Positions 25,033-36,960 of a DNA stretch of 64,000 nt are shown here, in pieces (the first letter of the stretch is position 1; each line of letters opens with the position of its first letter). The stretch lies in contig CM045763.1 of assembly GCA_025200525.1 (NCBI GenBank), forward strand, positions 89,556,131-89,620,130, written 5' to 3'. This DNA comes from Camellia lanceoleosa (taxonomy: Eukaryota; Streptophyta; Magnoliopsida; Ericales; Theaceae). The notes below the pieces were generated by a model. It saw only the letters and a program-made list of their open reading frames with translations. It was not told the origin of the DNA and made no database searches. The position numbers and the translations under genes are program-made.

Positions 25033-25042
25033 CTATAAATAG
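25033..25042 (+). promoter_or_regulatory. TATA box of LTR F
   Basis: CTATAAATAG is a near-consensus plant TATA box 381 bases into the LTR; transcription would begin near 25065. Confidence 0.65.
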
Positions 25043-25172
25043 TGACATACTTGTGTAGTAAGCTTTAGAAGTAAGAACAAAGAATTGGAAACCATTCGTA
25101 ATAAAGTAAGCTTTGAAGGGAGTGTAGCTGGGAGTTGTAGTAGGAAAATAAATGCTAAGGGTCAATCTTAAG

Positions 25173-25749
25173 GTGAGCTATATTATACCTTGAGCTACCA
25201 TAATATGTTTTAAATATATTTTGAGTTACCATATTATATTTTACGAATGTTTTGAGTTATCACAATTTATTTTATATAATTTATGTTTTATGGTTACGGC
25301 AATGTTTCAATTACGTAGATTATTTTTTGAACTCTATTTACTTAAATTGAAACCCCTGGATATGTCTGTTTAATCTTTAATAATTATTTGACGATGATTT
25401 TGTAAACAATTATTTTCTGTAAGTACCACCACGAGGGTCTCATACGTTGGGGGACTTAAATAACCATTGCCCTTGTTTGACCACATCGTGGTCCTCTGTT
25501 TGTCATGGATCCATTGACCCCTGTTTTGATTGTCACTCTAGTGACCCTTGTTTTGTTATGTTATGTACCGTGATTATAATTATTTACGTAATTTTTATTT
25601 CAGTTTCTGTCATTTAAATAAATTATTTATTCAACTTAAATGATATTAATATTTTAGCTTAAATAACTATCCATAGCTATTTTGTGCCCCATACTCACAG
25701 TATAATATTTCTCATTTTACTATGTGCTTATAGCTGTTATCCTTTTCAG
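25173..25749 (+). other. putative intron inside LTR F
   Basis: Donor AAG|GTGAGC at 25172/25173 lies about 140 bases after the TATA box. Acceptor TATCCTTTTCAG|GTG ends at 25749 with a pyrimidine tract. Similar donor and acceptor contexts occur in LTRs A, B, C and E. Confidence 0.4.
25479..25545 (+). repeat. three consecutive hairpins in LTR F
   Basis: GACCACATCGTGGTC (25479-25493), GTCATGGATCCATTGAC (25502-25518) and GTCACTCTAGTGAC (25532-25545). Each is a near-perfect inverted repeat, separated by CCTSTGTTTTG-like linkers. Stems differ in sequence; linkers are alike. Confidence 0.75.
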
Positions 25750-25804
25750 GTGATGAAACTTAGCAGGATCAAGACGAGAGATAAACCAGAGTGTTGTTGT
25801 TGTT

Positions 25805-25848
<44 letters not shown>

Positions 25849-26062
25849 TACTGTTTACTTTTCTAATTGGACACCTGGAATAAAATAAAAGCCCAAATGA
25901 CTATGTTTGTTTCCTTTTAATAAACATTCGGTACCCAATTATTTTATTTTAATTTATTTAATTTATTCGCTTGCGCTACACTACAAAATTATTTGAATTA
26001 TTTTATTTTCATCTTGTTACGATGCCGAGCCTTTGGGTACCTGGTTTGAGTCGTCATAAAAG

Positions 26063-26074
26063 TGGTATCAGAGC
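26063..26074 (+). other. primer-binding site of gypsy element F
   Basis: TGGTATCAGAGC matches the initiator tRNA-Met complement exactly and lies six bases after LTR F. Confidence 0.9.
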
Positions 26075-26280
26075 AATGATTTTTTTTTTTTTTTAAAAAA
26101 ATTTGTATATGTTTTTGAAATTTTCTGTACAATTATTCACATTATTTGCAATTTACATTATTTGAATTGAAAATTATTTCAAAAAAAAAAAAAACCAACA
26201 AAAGCAAAATCTTAGTTTGTCTAATGCAAGTAAACCATGTTATATATATGTCTAAGCTAAGTTTTCCTGTGTTGTAGGAC

Positions 26281-26900
26281 ATGGCACACCAAGAAGAATT
26301 GATTTGGTTTGAGCCCCACAGAGCGCATCTGGCCCCTGACTTATTGGAGGAATGAGGAGACTCAAAAAGCACTATCGAAAAGACCCACCCCGATCTTGAC
26401 CGACTCATGGGGAGACCAGTATATTTGCAGGCTGACCTTGACGAGGACTACCTGTTTGGAGACTTAGCCAGGCTAGCACCCAAGAGAGATACATTGGGTC
26501 GACGCACGTCGTCGGATTGGTACATCCGCATTTCCTAGTCGCTCCCTTACCCCCAAGCTTTGCTAAGAGGAGAGGGAATATACACCCTAGCAGCCACATT
26601 CGTACTACTACACCTCTTCCACAGCACATTGTCCAGACCCCAGCTATGGACTACAATGACAGTACCACATACTTAGAGATACTTATGCGGCTCACTGGGT
26701 GGCAGTTTTGGGGATATGACCACGGTGTACCGGTCTACATGGTCCAGGTAGTTTGGCACTATTTTGGGATTGAGCTCAGTGGATGAGAGTTTGAGTCCCT
26801 CGTACAGCAGGAGTTCCCATGGTTGTTCCACGATCCAGTCTTCCAGAGCTAGTTTTCGTAGGGGCTCAGTGACTTATTCTAGAAGCATGACCGAGAGATG
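26281..26900 (+). pseudogene. degenerate coding fragment in the leader region of element F
   Basis: From ATG 26281 the frame reads MAHQEELIWFEPHRAHLAPD and then stops; other frames continue with readable stretches (LGRRTSSDWYIR; LTGWQFWGYDHGVPVYMVQVVWHYFG) up to about 26850. Several frameshifts. I do not recognise the protein. It lies between the primer-binding site and gag and could be an extra 5' ORF or an older insertion. Confidence 0.35.
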
Positions 26901-27163
26901 TCGCCGATCTTTTTTTTTTTGAGTTGACAATGATTATTCTAATCCTTTTGTTTTTGTATTAATAGGATTAGACACTAATTCTTGACTGTATTTTAAGTAC
27001 ATTGTACTAATATGTTTTTTTTTGCATAAGTAAAAAATGATATATGTACTGTTATAGTAACTTGTACTGTTATAGTATCTGGTGAATCATAGATAATTAA
27101 ATGTACACTAAGTGGTTCAAAAGAAGAGAGGGGGAGTTCACTAACTGTTTTTACCTTGTAGTA

Positions 27164-27830
27164 ATGGCTAATGATGGAAATGGAACCGGATCATCGGTCA
27201 ATGGTACTGATCCAATGGAGCAAATCATGGAAAGAGTAGTTTTCTGCAAGCCCTACAAACCAACAGTAATAGCGGATTGCCTGAATGACGAGAAAAACCA
27301 ACTACAATAAAACAATTTCAGGACTTGAAACCTACCATATTCACTGGCAGTACAAACCCACTGGTGGCAAAAGCTTGGGTCAGAGATATGGAGAAAATTT
27401 TCCATATGCTATCTTGCACAGAAAAGCAGAAGGTGACTTTCGCCACATTCACCTTCAAAGACGATGCACAAGAATGGTGGCTACTTACCCTGGAGAAAAA
27501 AGATATTGTGACTTAGGCTAGATTCTTGGAAATATTCTATGAAAAATACTTTCCAGATTCGCTATAGGAACAAAAGGCGTCAGAATTCACACATCTAAGG
27601 CAATGAACCATGATAGTGGCTGAATACGAAAGCAAGTTCACGCAACTGGCCCGATTCGCGATATATGTTATCCCCATCGAAGCTCGAAAAGCCAGGAAAT
27701 TTGAAACAGGGTTGGATGCTGAAATCAAGGATAGGTTGGAGGTTTTGAAACTACCAACTTATGTGGCAGTGGTAGATTGAGCATACATTGCAGAAAAAAA
27801 GGATTAAAGCCTTGCACTCTAGGGAACCAA
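27164..27830 (+). pseudogene. gypsy gag (Retrotrans_gag-type) of element F
   Basis: The plus strand reads MANDGNGTGSSVNGTDPMEQ, then after a frameshift DLKPTIFTGSTNPLVAKAWV, RDMEKIFHMLSC and DDAQEWW, followed by KYFPDSL, EYESKFTQLARFA and FETGLDAEIKDR. These are typical of the gypsy capsid domain (WV..MEK.F, A..WW, F..L.R). In-frame stops occur at about 27514, 27567, 27604 and 27777. The zinc knuckle and pol do not follow: element E joins directly at 27884. Confidence 0.85.
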
Positions 27831-27883
27831 GCCAAAGGAAGCGATTTCGGGAAATAGATAACAGAAGACCCGGTGTGAACTTG

Positions 27884-28802
27884 CATGGTACCAATGCAAG
27901 ATTATAACATTATGAAGATCAATTTCTTGATTTATCTACATGCATGGCCCAAAATATGTCAAACTCAACACCAACATAACAAATTCATACATTCAAGCTC
28001 ATATCTTCTCAAATTGTACATGCATGTGATGAATTAGCCACATTCTCAACTTGGATAACCCAAATGGTGATCAAAACATGAGTTTCCTTTAACATTTCAC
28101 ATGGAGTACACACATTTGTGCTCAAACATACAATTTCAAAGTAATTTCTTACATGCATGCACATATTAAGCTTTAATTCAACAATTCCAACACAATTTCA
28201 TTTCAATCTTACTCTTGGTCACCAAATTAGCTTGAACACACAAAATTACGAACTATAGTCCAAGAATTACTCACCTAGAAGCTTTGATCTTCTAAGCTCT
28301 AGTCAATTCTTGAGCTAAATCCCCAAAATTTCCAAGCTTTAAGCCAAATTGCACAATTTCTCTCCCTTTCTCTCACTAAGGCCGGCCCTCACTCTCTCAC
28401 AATTGAATCCCTCAGGTTTTTGACTTCATAAGAGTTAAAGGGGAGTGTAGTGCTATCATACAACAAGCCCCACTAATATAATATTTTAATATAAAATATT
28501 TGGACACTTAATTCATCAATTTAATCAGTTTAATCTGACCAGAATCAATTTCTAATTAAATTTCACCGTGGGCTCTAAAAATTATGCCAATCACAATGGC
28601 GTAATCAATTTCGGGTTCTGTGGCCGATAAGGCCCTCAATTTAATTTCCAAAGCGAATTATTCAAACAGATATTCCTACGGTGAACAGATAGAATTCCAA
28701 AATCGTATATATTCACATAATGGCACACAAAAATCATATCAAAACATATAATCACATACGTATTAGGGACCAATTAGTATATTATGGAACAGGGGTATCA
28801 CA
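27884..28802 (-). repeat. gypsy element E, truncated 3' LTR
   Basis: This 919-bp stretch is about 98% identical (hand estimate) to 39646-40558, the U3 half of E's 5' LTR. The inner boundary at 28802 (GTATCACA) is exact; the outer boundary stops at CATGGTACC, where the 5' LTR continues for about 1.8 kb more. So the 3' LTR is cut and joined to gag of element F, and no TSD is expected. One copy has a GGCCGGCC insertion relative to the other near 28380. Confidence 0.85.
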
Positions 28803-28818
28803 GTCTTCCCCCCTTTAG
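28803..28818 (-). other. polypurine tract of element E
   Basis: The minus strand reads CTAAAGGGGGGAAGAC immediately before the 3' LTR start TGTGATACCCC, a classic purine tract. Confidence 0.85.
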
Positions 28819-31800
28819 GAAGTTTGGTCCTCCAAACTTATTTTACCTTTAGTCGAAACAATTCGGAACACTTTTCATTCAACGGTTCCAATCCTTCTTA
28901 ATAGTCATTCACTTAGTCTCAAAATCAAGCAACGCCCTATTCTCAATCAGTCAGAGATTTACCTTTTCCCGCCATACAAGACTTGTATGATGCCATGCCA
29001 AAACTAGAGTGTGAGCTGTTGTTGCAAGCAAAGTTTGCCAACGATGGATAGATCTTTCCAACTCCCCTGAAAAATCTAGTACATATCTTTGGAGCATTCC
29101 TCTCAAAAATCTAAAAAGTTCTTTCTGATCCTCAATTTGCGGATAGAAAACAGCGTCGAATCATAATTCAGTTTCGTATCAAATTCATAATTTGTCCAGA
29201 TCATATACAAAAATCATAAGTCATGATTAAGTTTACGTGATACATCCATTAGCATTAACAGAACAGAACAGAATAGAACGGAACAGAACAGAACAGAACA
29301 TATACACGTGAGGTTACGAATAACCAGTTCCATAAAGGAACCTTCGGATCCGGGTTACAGAACAGAACAGAACAGAAGCTGAGCCCTCATTGCCTCTTGA
29401 AGGCTTGTCAGAATTCAAACACATTTTAAAATTTCTGTCTAAACAATAGATACTGGGACCCCATGCAAACGAGCAATCTTATCGATGTAAACAGTGGCTA
29501 GTCTACAAGCATCATACAAAATTTTACATACAATAACTCAAATGGGACTTATACCTTGGGTGCTCAAGGTAGCCCCACAATGAAGTTCGTAGTCACATAT
29601 CCGTACTTCCATTCCAAAATACAGGAAGGTTGAAGTAGTCTCGTCACTATCTGATATTCGATTTCGACCTGTTGGCACCGAAAAGTATTTAGACACAATT
29701 CAGTAATTTCTTTCTTCATAATAGGTCACCCACATATTCATTTCAAATGCCAACCAATTTTACCATAGCAGTCCGGTCTATTCCCTTGTTACAAAAGTTC
29801 AATTCATTCTTCAATAATTCCACAGTTTACAATCCGATTCGGTCTTTAGTTCAGTGATTCATCACAATTATCCGAAGTCAATCAGAAATCTTCAGGAATA
29901 TACGGTGGATCTAGATACTGATTTTCGAATTAACAAAGGTAGTATTGAAGCACTTACCCATACTATGCACATAGTCCAGATATCCCCATAATACTGATTA
30001 TAAGGTACAATACCATCGAGGCAGTCGCTTTCTAACACCATACACGTGTTCTTAATTCATTTAACAGTTTACGGTTCACATTTCAGTTCAATATTCAATC
30101 CCCTGCCCCATCGGGCCCTTTCACATTATCTAATAGTCGTGAAAAGCTTAAGGTAATTCATACACATAAATCCTCAGGATGTTAAAGGCATTATCAAAGG
30201 AGTCAATCACATGCCAAACACAATTTACACACTCTCAGAGCCCCAATCACAGAATATGATGACACTGAGCAGTTATTTACAAAGCGTACTGAATTCACAC
30301 ACTTTCAGACAGTCAGGGTTTTTCAAAGTTTCTTGGATGTTAAAACACCTTCATAATACCTAAGGATGACATTCTGGACAAACAAAGGAATAATCGTCTC
30401 GGAATCGAAGCATACCCGTTCATGACCGTCGGTGGCCGACTCGAGGTCGATTAGTCAAACCCACCCGTACGAAACCGTCGGTGGCAAAAGATATCTCAAT
30501 CAAAGGTGCTACATAGGCTTAACGTCCCCTAGCACGAAAGAACGTTCCAAGAATGTCATCAAAACAAACATAATACCATTCACTTTAACCTGATTTCCCA
30601 AAATCTAATAACACTGAAGCAACCACTCTCCCTTACAAAACATGTTCTGATCAGTCAAAGACAAATGTTCAGTACCGCTTATAATCAAATAATTCTGTCG
30701 CCATCAGTTCCCATAGCGTCAAACAAACAAAGATGAGACAATACTCCTTACGACACCCAGTCACGGGGTTTGCACAATTCGGTTCATTTTTAACACATAT
30801 GTCCTCAATAGTTGGGGGTTGGTTCTCAACTGTGTTCATGGTTAGATCAATCTGTTGATAGCCCACAAGAGGTCCTTCACATAGGTCAAGTACTCTAAAC
30901 AGATTCAAGTTTTGGGTCTATCAGTTTTTCCTGCCAAGAATAATTTGGCTATTTGTTTACAGGCAATCCTCAATCCCTTTTTACAAAATTAAATCAGATA
31001 GAGGGTCTTATCAAACCAATCCCGACACTGGTCTTGCCAAATTAAATCAAACAAAGGTTCTATCAAGTTATATCGGGCGAGGGTTCTAGCAGGCCAAATC
31101 AAACAAAAGTTCCATCAGAATGAACCAGATAAAAGTTTTCTCAAATGGGGCACATTCGGTTCTGTAAGGCATACTTCGTTTGCTTAGGTACATGGTCGAT
31201 GGTTTCACAACTGTCCTAAGTTCATCAGTTCTCAAAGTCAAATCAGAGTCATTTACCATAACCGTTCATATCAAAGTATTTCAGATCATATACCATACAG
31301 CATTGTCCACATAAGTTCAGGTGTAGTTACATAAGCATGCAAGTGTTCATATTAGGAGGTACGTATCATAATCAGTATTGCAGTTCCCAAATAAGTCTTA
31401 TATGCAAGAACATAGTGCACAGTAATACATTAAACAGAGTTCCTCGGGTATGCATAGTATAGGATTGTTACGCAAAAGTTCCAAATTAGTCACAAAAGCA
31501 TAAGTTTATGAGCTAAACCCAATATAGCCACATAGCCCAATCAATTTTCTACCAATCAAACTACATGGTCTCCCAATTATAAGGTTCATCATTTGGGGTG
31601 CCCAACTCAGTCACATAATTACGGAATCATAATTCCAATGGTTCAGTCATTGAGGTTAGTAACATAACAAATCACCTCGAGCATAAGTTCAGATGTACAT
31701 GTGCATGTGCAGAGTTAATCGATATCCCAATACATATTTCACAAATTTCCTACTGGAGCATATACATTCAATGAATACGGTCTCGATCTTGTGGGTCCAG

Positions 31801-31950
31801 CCAATCTAAATACACATGCAGCAGATACGAAAGGATATGCCGATTCAAATCAAATAATATCCCAAGCAAAGATGTATACATGTACTAATTCAAAATCAAT
31901 CAACAAATAAGCATTCATTCGTAAACAATAAAGATACATGGGATAATAAT
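28819..31950 (-). pseudogene. decayed gypsy pol of element E; integrase recognisable
   Basis: No long frame survives, but integrase motifs can be read on the minus strand: WKYGYVTTNFIVGLP at about 29590-29640, VYIDKIARLHGVPVSIV at about 29447-29500, and YPQIEDQKE with LRGMLQRYVLDF at about 29070-29160 (family form HPQTDGQSE ... L.DMLR..V.DF). The order and strand fit a chromovirus-type gypsy pol. Upstream sequence to 31950 should cover RNase H, reverse transcriptase and protease, but I cannot pick out convincing motifs there. Around 29270-29370 the GAACA pentamer is repeated. Confidence 0.65.
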
Positions 31951-33104
31951 CACAGTATTCTGAGTGCTTTCTGGGATGAGTGTAATTACTCTATTCTGCG
32001 TAGTAATTCCTACCACTGGTAGGAATCTAGCTGAGGCAAAACATTTATTCACATTTGCTCAATTCGGGAACAATTCCTTACCATATGGTCTACTTTGCCA
32101 CACTTATAACAAGCCCCAGCAATTCGGTAACGAACCCCTCTATGTTTCTTACACTGGTGGTGGCAACGGCTCTTGCCGTAGCGGCAACTAACATCCTTGT
32201 CCTAAGATTTCTACCACCTCTTGTACTATTCTTTCCAGCTTGTCAAATTGGGCTGTGAAAGAGTCTGCCAACTCGTATGCCCTTACTTTAACTACGTTCT
32301 ACACGAACTCTCTTTAAACCTTGCCAATTACTGGGATGACCAATACAAAAATAAACACAGATACACATGGGTACACATTGTTATATTCTCATTTCACATA
32401 TCGTATGCAATTAATCATACACGTAACAGATAATTGCATACTTATCAAATATCGTATGTTGAACATTTACTAAGTAATTATATACTCAAATGATGTTCAT
32501 ATTTCACATAGACACCCATTGGCAGAATCAAATGCACATAAGCAACTTTTCATGGTTCATATGTTCATGTATGTGCATTATAACAAAACAAACTTGTTGT
32601 ACACATTAGTGTAATAATTCATATCTCATATTCAAATCATGTGTGGTACTTCCTTTAGCGTAACATATCATGTTGGTCAAGCATATCAAGTTCCATAATG
32701 GAGCCTTCTGTATCGGTAACATGTCTCATACATTGGCCACGGTACTGTTTCCCCCGGGCTAGGGCCTCATGACCATAAACCACAGTATTATGTCCCCTGG
32801 GCAAGGGCCTCCGCTAAGAATACCACAATTATGTTCAAGGAGAATTTAGACAATCATTCATTTATACCAAACATAGCATTATACTTTATACAAAGATTCA
32901 CAAGTATGCATATACCAGAGAGCATATGTATTCCAAAGGTTTACAATGCAAGCAATTTACGAATTATAGCACATAACTGTTCATATCGAAACACTTAAGC
33001 ATATTCTTGATACTTCTAATTTCATATTTATCACATGAATGCATCCTAGGTCTTTTCTAGACACTTATTGCTCTTTTGGACAAGTGTGTGAGTTATTAAC
33101 TCGT
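31950..33104 (-). pseudogene. gypsy gag remnant with zinc knuckle, and leader, of element E
   Basis: An intact zinc knuckle CYKCGKVDHMVRNC (CX2CX4HX4C) is encoded at 32070-32111, flanked by readable but frame-shifted gag tail (ADSFTAQFDKLE near 32250). The capsid part toward 33100 is not recognisable. The knuckle binds genomic RNA in related elements. Confidence 0.65.
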
Positions 33105-33116
33105 GCTCTGATACCA
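33105..33116 (-). other. primer-binding site of element E
   Basis: The minus strand reads TGGTATCAGAGC, exact to the initiator tRNA-Met complement, three bases inside the end of the 5' LTR (..GGCCATGACA). Confidence 0.92.
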
Positions 33117-35319
33117 CTCTGTCATGGCCCGAACCCGCCCCTATGGGTTAAGGACATAACCGGCCAACAATCCTGGGATTACCTATGGCCTCAAACCAAA
33201 ACAGACGTAACTCAATAGAGTGAAGGGGCCAAACGGAAGCAAAAACTTAAAACTTTGTCCATAGAGCCGTGCTTATATGCACTTCAAAACAAACCATACA
33301 TTACACGTTAATAACCCACATCCAAAGTACAGTACCATAAAATTCGTTACAAACAGGATCATCCGAACTAAGTCAACCCATAACAGAACTATATACAGAA
33401 ATACACAAGTCCTTGCCAACATGACAAAATATAAATACATAACAAAATGGCAAGGATGGGTCTCGTGCGTGAGACACAAGGTTGACTCTCCAAAACTCAT
33501 GTTGTTCCTGGCTGACTTCACTGGGGCTGGGTTTGAACTTCTCTTGGCTCACCTACAAACACATGAATGAGCGTGAGCGATAGTGTAGACATCCCCGAAC
33601 GCATCCCGGGAGAAGGGAGTGCGAGTCCCCCCCGTTCTGGTTTGATATTGGGTCTACTACAGTTCGAAGGACTCAAATGTCACGGTTCTTAATCTTGAAC
33701 CAAAGAGTCCAAATCCGACAAATTGTTTTGAGAAAAACAGATTTTAGAAAAGAAATGCCAAACATGGACTGCTTTGCCAGATACAGAGTCGCCACCTAAA
33801 TGTTTTTTTTAATGGGAAATTTAGGAAACTCTGACTCGGTGCCAAAGGCCACTTGTCCGTCATCACCAAAGTTGCCTCGGCTCGGGAACTTGGGTACGAT
33901 TGGGGAAGGTCACTTCGTGAGCACCCTTCGCCAAAGACCGGCCTCTACTAACCATGATATCTTATTTTGAAAACATTGCGAGTTCTTATTCCGGTTATTA
34001 GCCTAGGTTACTATGTGATGCGCACAGCATACAAGTATAGACTGAATCGCCTGAATTGGAACAAAACATTTCATGTTTGTTTGTTTGAAAATGGTTTGAT
34101 GGTGCTACCCGCAGGTAGGCTAAGACGCGGATTTGCCACCCTCAGGTGGGCTTAGAAAACATGATTTTGCCACCATCTAGTGGGCTTAAAACAAACATTT
34201 GACGAATTGTCCAATCCAAGTAACCCAACCTCCACCCACAGGCACTCAAGGCAGTTATATCACATAAGCACTTAGCCTCATGGTAAGCATGCTATTCATG
34301 GCAACACTCACACGCATGCAAGGATGCTAAAGCATAAAACTTACCGAGTACTCCAAGCCAAAACAGAAAACCGATTAGAAATCATGCATGATCCTAAATA
34401 TACAGAATTGCCTAATGGAACACACGCGAAGATGCAAACTATAGCAGGCTCGGCTATTCTAAACATGGCATATGAAATGCTACAACTATCACGTATTCAA
34501 TTTGGAATTGAAATACAAATGCAGTTTGTATGATGCGCCGAGCCCGGTGCGTGCAAAACAGATGAATGATGCAAATATGCTGTCATACTATATGCTAATT
34601 GAAATATGCCCTATATCTAACCATTATAAGCGGGTAAATAAAAGGGAAGAAAGAAGTGGGGTTGGAAGACATACATCACATTCACCCACGCTTATTACAA
34701 TTATGCCCTCGCGCAGAGGGTCTGAATAAATAATACAGTCCGAAATAAAAGAATAATACAGTCCGAAATAATATACAAATTTCTAATTAATTGACAAACT
34801 AAAGGAGAAAAAAAATGTAAATTGGCATGCAAGCCAGGAGGCTGCCTTGACTCCGCTCCAGATAATGAAATGATGCATGTTGGGCTGCCTTGCGCGGAAA
34901 TCCACTGGGATGCCCCAATTAGCCTCTGTTTGCAATGTTCCTCGAAATACGTGCCAGACTCCGAAAAGTTGCTAATCCTTCATTTTGCTGCAACAGAGAG
35001 CAGGAAAGGGGCATAGCAATGTATTTCACAAATATATGCATGCCTCGATCCTCGTGCCACCAATCACGCATATCGATGCATGATGGCCGAGGAGTCGGAT
35101 TGCACAACTCAATATAGGGTGAATGCAAATGAATGTTACAACAAAACCTAACTCCTTCATGGGTGATCCGGAGTGTCGGTGACTTGGGAATTGAGACCTG
35201 CTCACACTCGAGTACGAACGCCGCTTCCTCTTCGTGCCGTGCTAACTCCTATCCCGAACACGATACAATATGCATGATATGTATGAAATGCAACTAAGAT
35301 ACAATCCTAACATACACAA

Positions 35320-35895
35320 TGCTATGAAAATGGGATGTCTCGGAATGCGTGCACACAGGCACGCAAACTGAGGAAATGATCCTAAGGCAAAAAAATGGCA
35401 TACGCAATGCAATTGGACTTATACTAACATAAGAGAGCCTCAGCCACACTCACATAAGAGGCCGTCGGATAAAAAATGAAGTGCCTCGAAATGCGTACAC
35501 ACGGGCACGCAAACCGAGGTAATGGCATACACAATGCAATGATGCTAAGATGAGATGTCTCGAAATGCGTGCACACGGGCACGGAAACCCAGGCGATGGC
35601 ATACGGAATGCAATGAGACTAAAATGAGATGTCTCAAAATGCGTGTCCACGGGCACGCAAATCGAGGCGATGGCATACACAATGCAATGAGACTAAAATG
35701 AGATGTCTCGAAATGCGTGCCTACGGGCACGCAAATTGAGGCGATGGCATACACAATGCAATGATGCTAAAATGAGATACAGAATGCAAAATGGACTTAC
35801 ACTAACATGAGTGAGCCTCAGCCACACTCACATAAGAGGTCGTCGGATAAAAAAGAAGTGCCTCGAAATGCGTGCACACGGGCACGCAAACCGAG
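35320..35895. repeat. ~75-bp tandem repeats in the solo LTR
   Basis: The block CTCGAAATGCGTGCACACGG recurs at about 35340, 35485, 35560, 35633, 35706 and 35862, with 73-75 bp between the central copies. A longer block (GAGCCTCAGCCACACTCACA) at about 35437 and 35814 shows a higher-order duplication. Open frames here are by-products of the repeat. Confidence 0.85.
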
Positions 35896-36459
35896 GCAAT
35901 GGCATCAAGGCATGAAATGACACAGAGAATGATATGCAAACATGCCAATGGAATTTCAGCACCGAAATATGGGGGAAAACAGTCCCGAAATGAGGCAAAA
36001 GTACACCCGATGCATGAAATGGCCCCGAAACATGAATTTAGGCACCCGAAATGGCTTATAGCTATGCAATGCATGCATAATATGGACATGGAATGAAAAT
36101 ACAGTAGCAAGGCAGCCCCAAAACAAGCATTTTTCAGTTTAAAACATGGCCAAACAGCAAGCATAGATAGGATTAAGCAAGAATGCAAAAATGGCTCCCC
36201 AAGAGGGGTATTGAAGCAAGTGATACATGCGATGCCCAAATGGAAAAATACCCTTCTACAACACTGATTAGGGACTAAAAATATGAACATTTACAGTAGG
36301 TGACATCCCCCAACTCAGTATGAAATTATGCTAAAAATGCCATGCAAGATTGAGGCCACAAGAGGATATAACATGAAGTAGGCCAAACATTCATCAAACC
36401 AGAAAAGACCCTTAATGAAATATGTCAAGAAGATCAAAATATGACTCTTTCTAGTTCTG

Positions 36460-36960
36460 ATTATGGCCGAAAACAGAATCTAGATAAGCTTAAAAAAGTA
36501 TGCAAAAATGGGGGCCAAAGAGGGATATAAAGACAAGCACAACATGGAGACCCCCAACAAGGTTGATCCCTTCTACAATGTTGTAGAGGGACACAAAATA
36601 AGTCTACTCACAGTTCATGATATGCTCCAAAATAGACTACATGTAGGTCAAACAAATCATGCAAATTTACAGTAAATATGAGAGATTATGAAGCAAGTAC
36701 AATATAGAGGGCCCAAACAGGGTTTATCCCTTCTTCAATGTTGAATAGAGGCTCAAAATAGGCCCACTCACAGTTTACATTATGCTCGGAAACAGATCAC
36801 ACATAGGCCAAATATTCAATGCAAAATAATGGCATATAAGAGGATATTGAAACAAGTGCAAGATGGAGGGCTCAAACAGGGTTGAGCCCTTGAAAAAACA
36901 TGAAGAATAGCTCAAAATAGACCTAGTTTCAGTTAAGGTCGGAGCCCAAAATAGTAAGAA
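36460..36960. repeat. ~130-150-bp degenerate tandem repeats
   Basis: Three to four copies of a block with 'GGTTGATCCCTTC', 'CTCAAAATAGGCCCACTCACA' variants and 'TATGCTC' are found in this part of the solo LTR. Confidence 0.65.

Larger units (their letters stand above)
24652..26056 (+). repeat. gypsy element F, 5' LTR (1.4 kb)
   Basis: Starts TGTGACATCC, ends GTCGTCA, and is followed six bases later by a primer-binding site, which sets the plus orientation. Contains a TATA box (25033), a putative intron (25173-25749), a hairpin array (25479-25545) and a long T tract (25806-25847). No second copy of this LTR was found in the window, so its 3' partner is lost or outside. Confidence 0.75.

Noticed and set aside
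35320..35895. CRISPR-like look of regularly spaced repeats
   Set aside because: Plant nuclear context, diverged repeats of 75 bp without unique spacers, inside an LTR; a plain tandem repeat.
34822..36290. ORFs in the solo LTR (for example a 162-codon cysteine-rich minus frame)
   Set aside because: They lie on tandem repeats and have no domain or start context.
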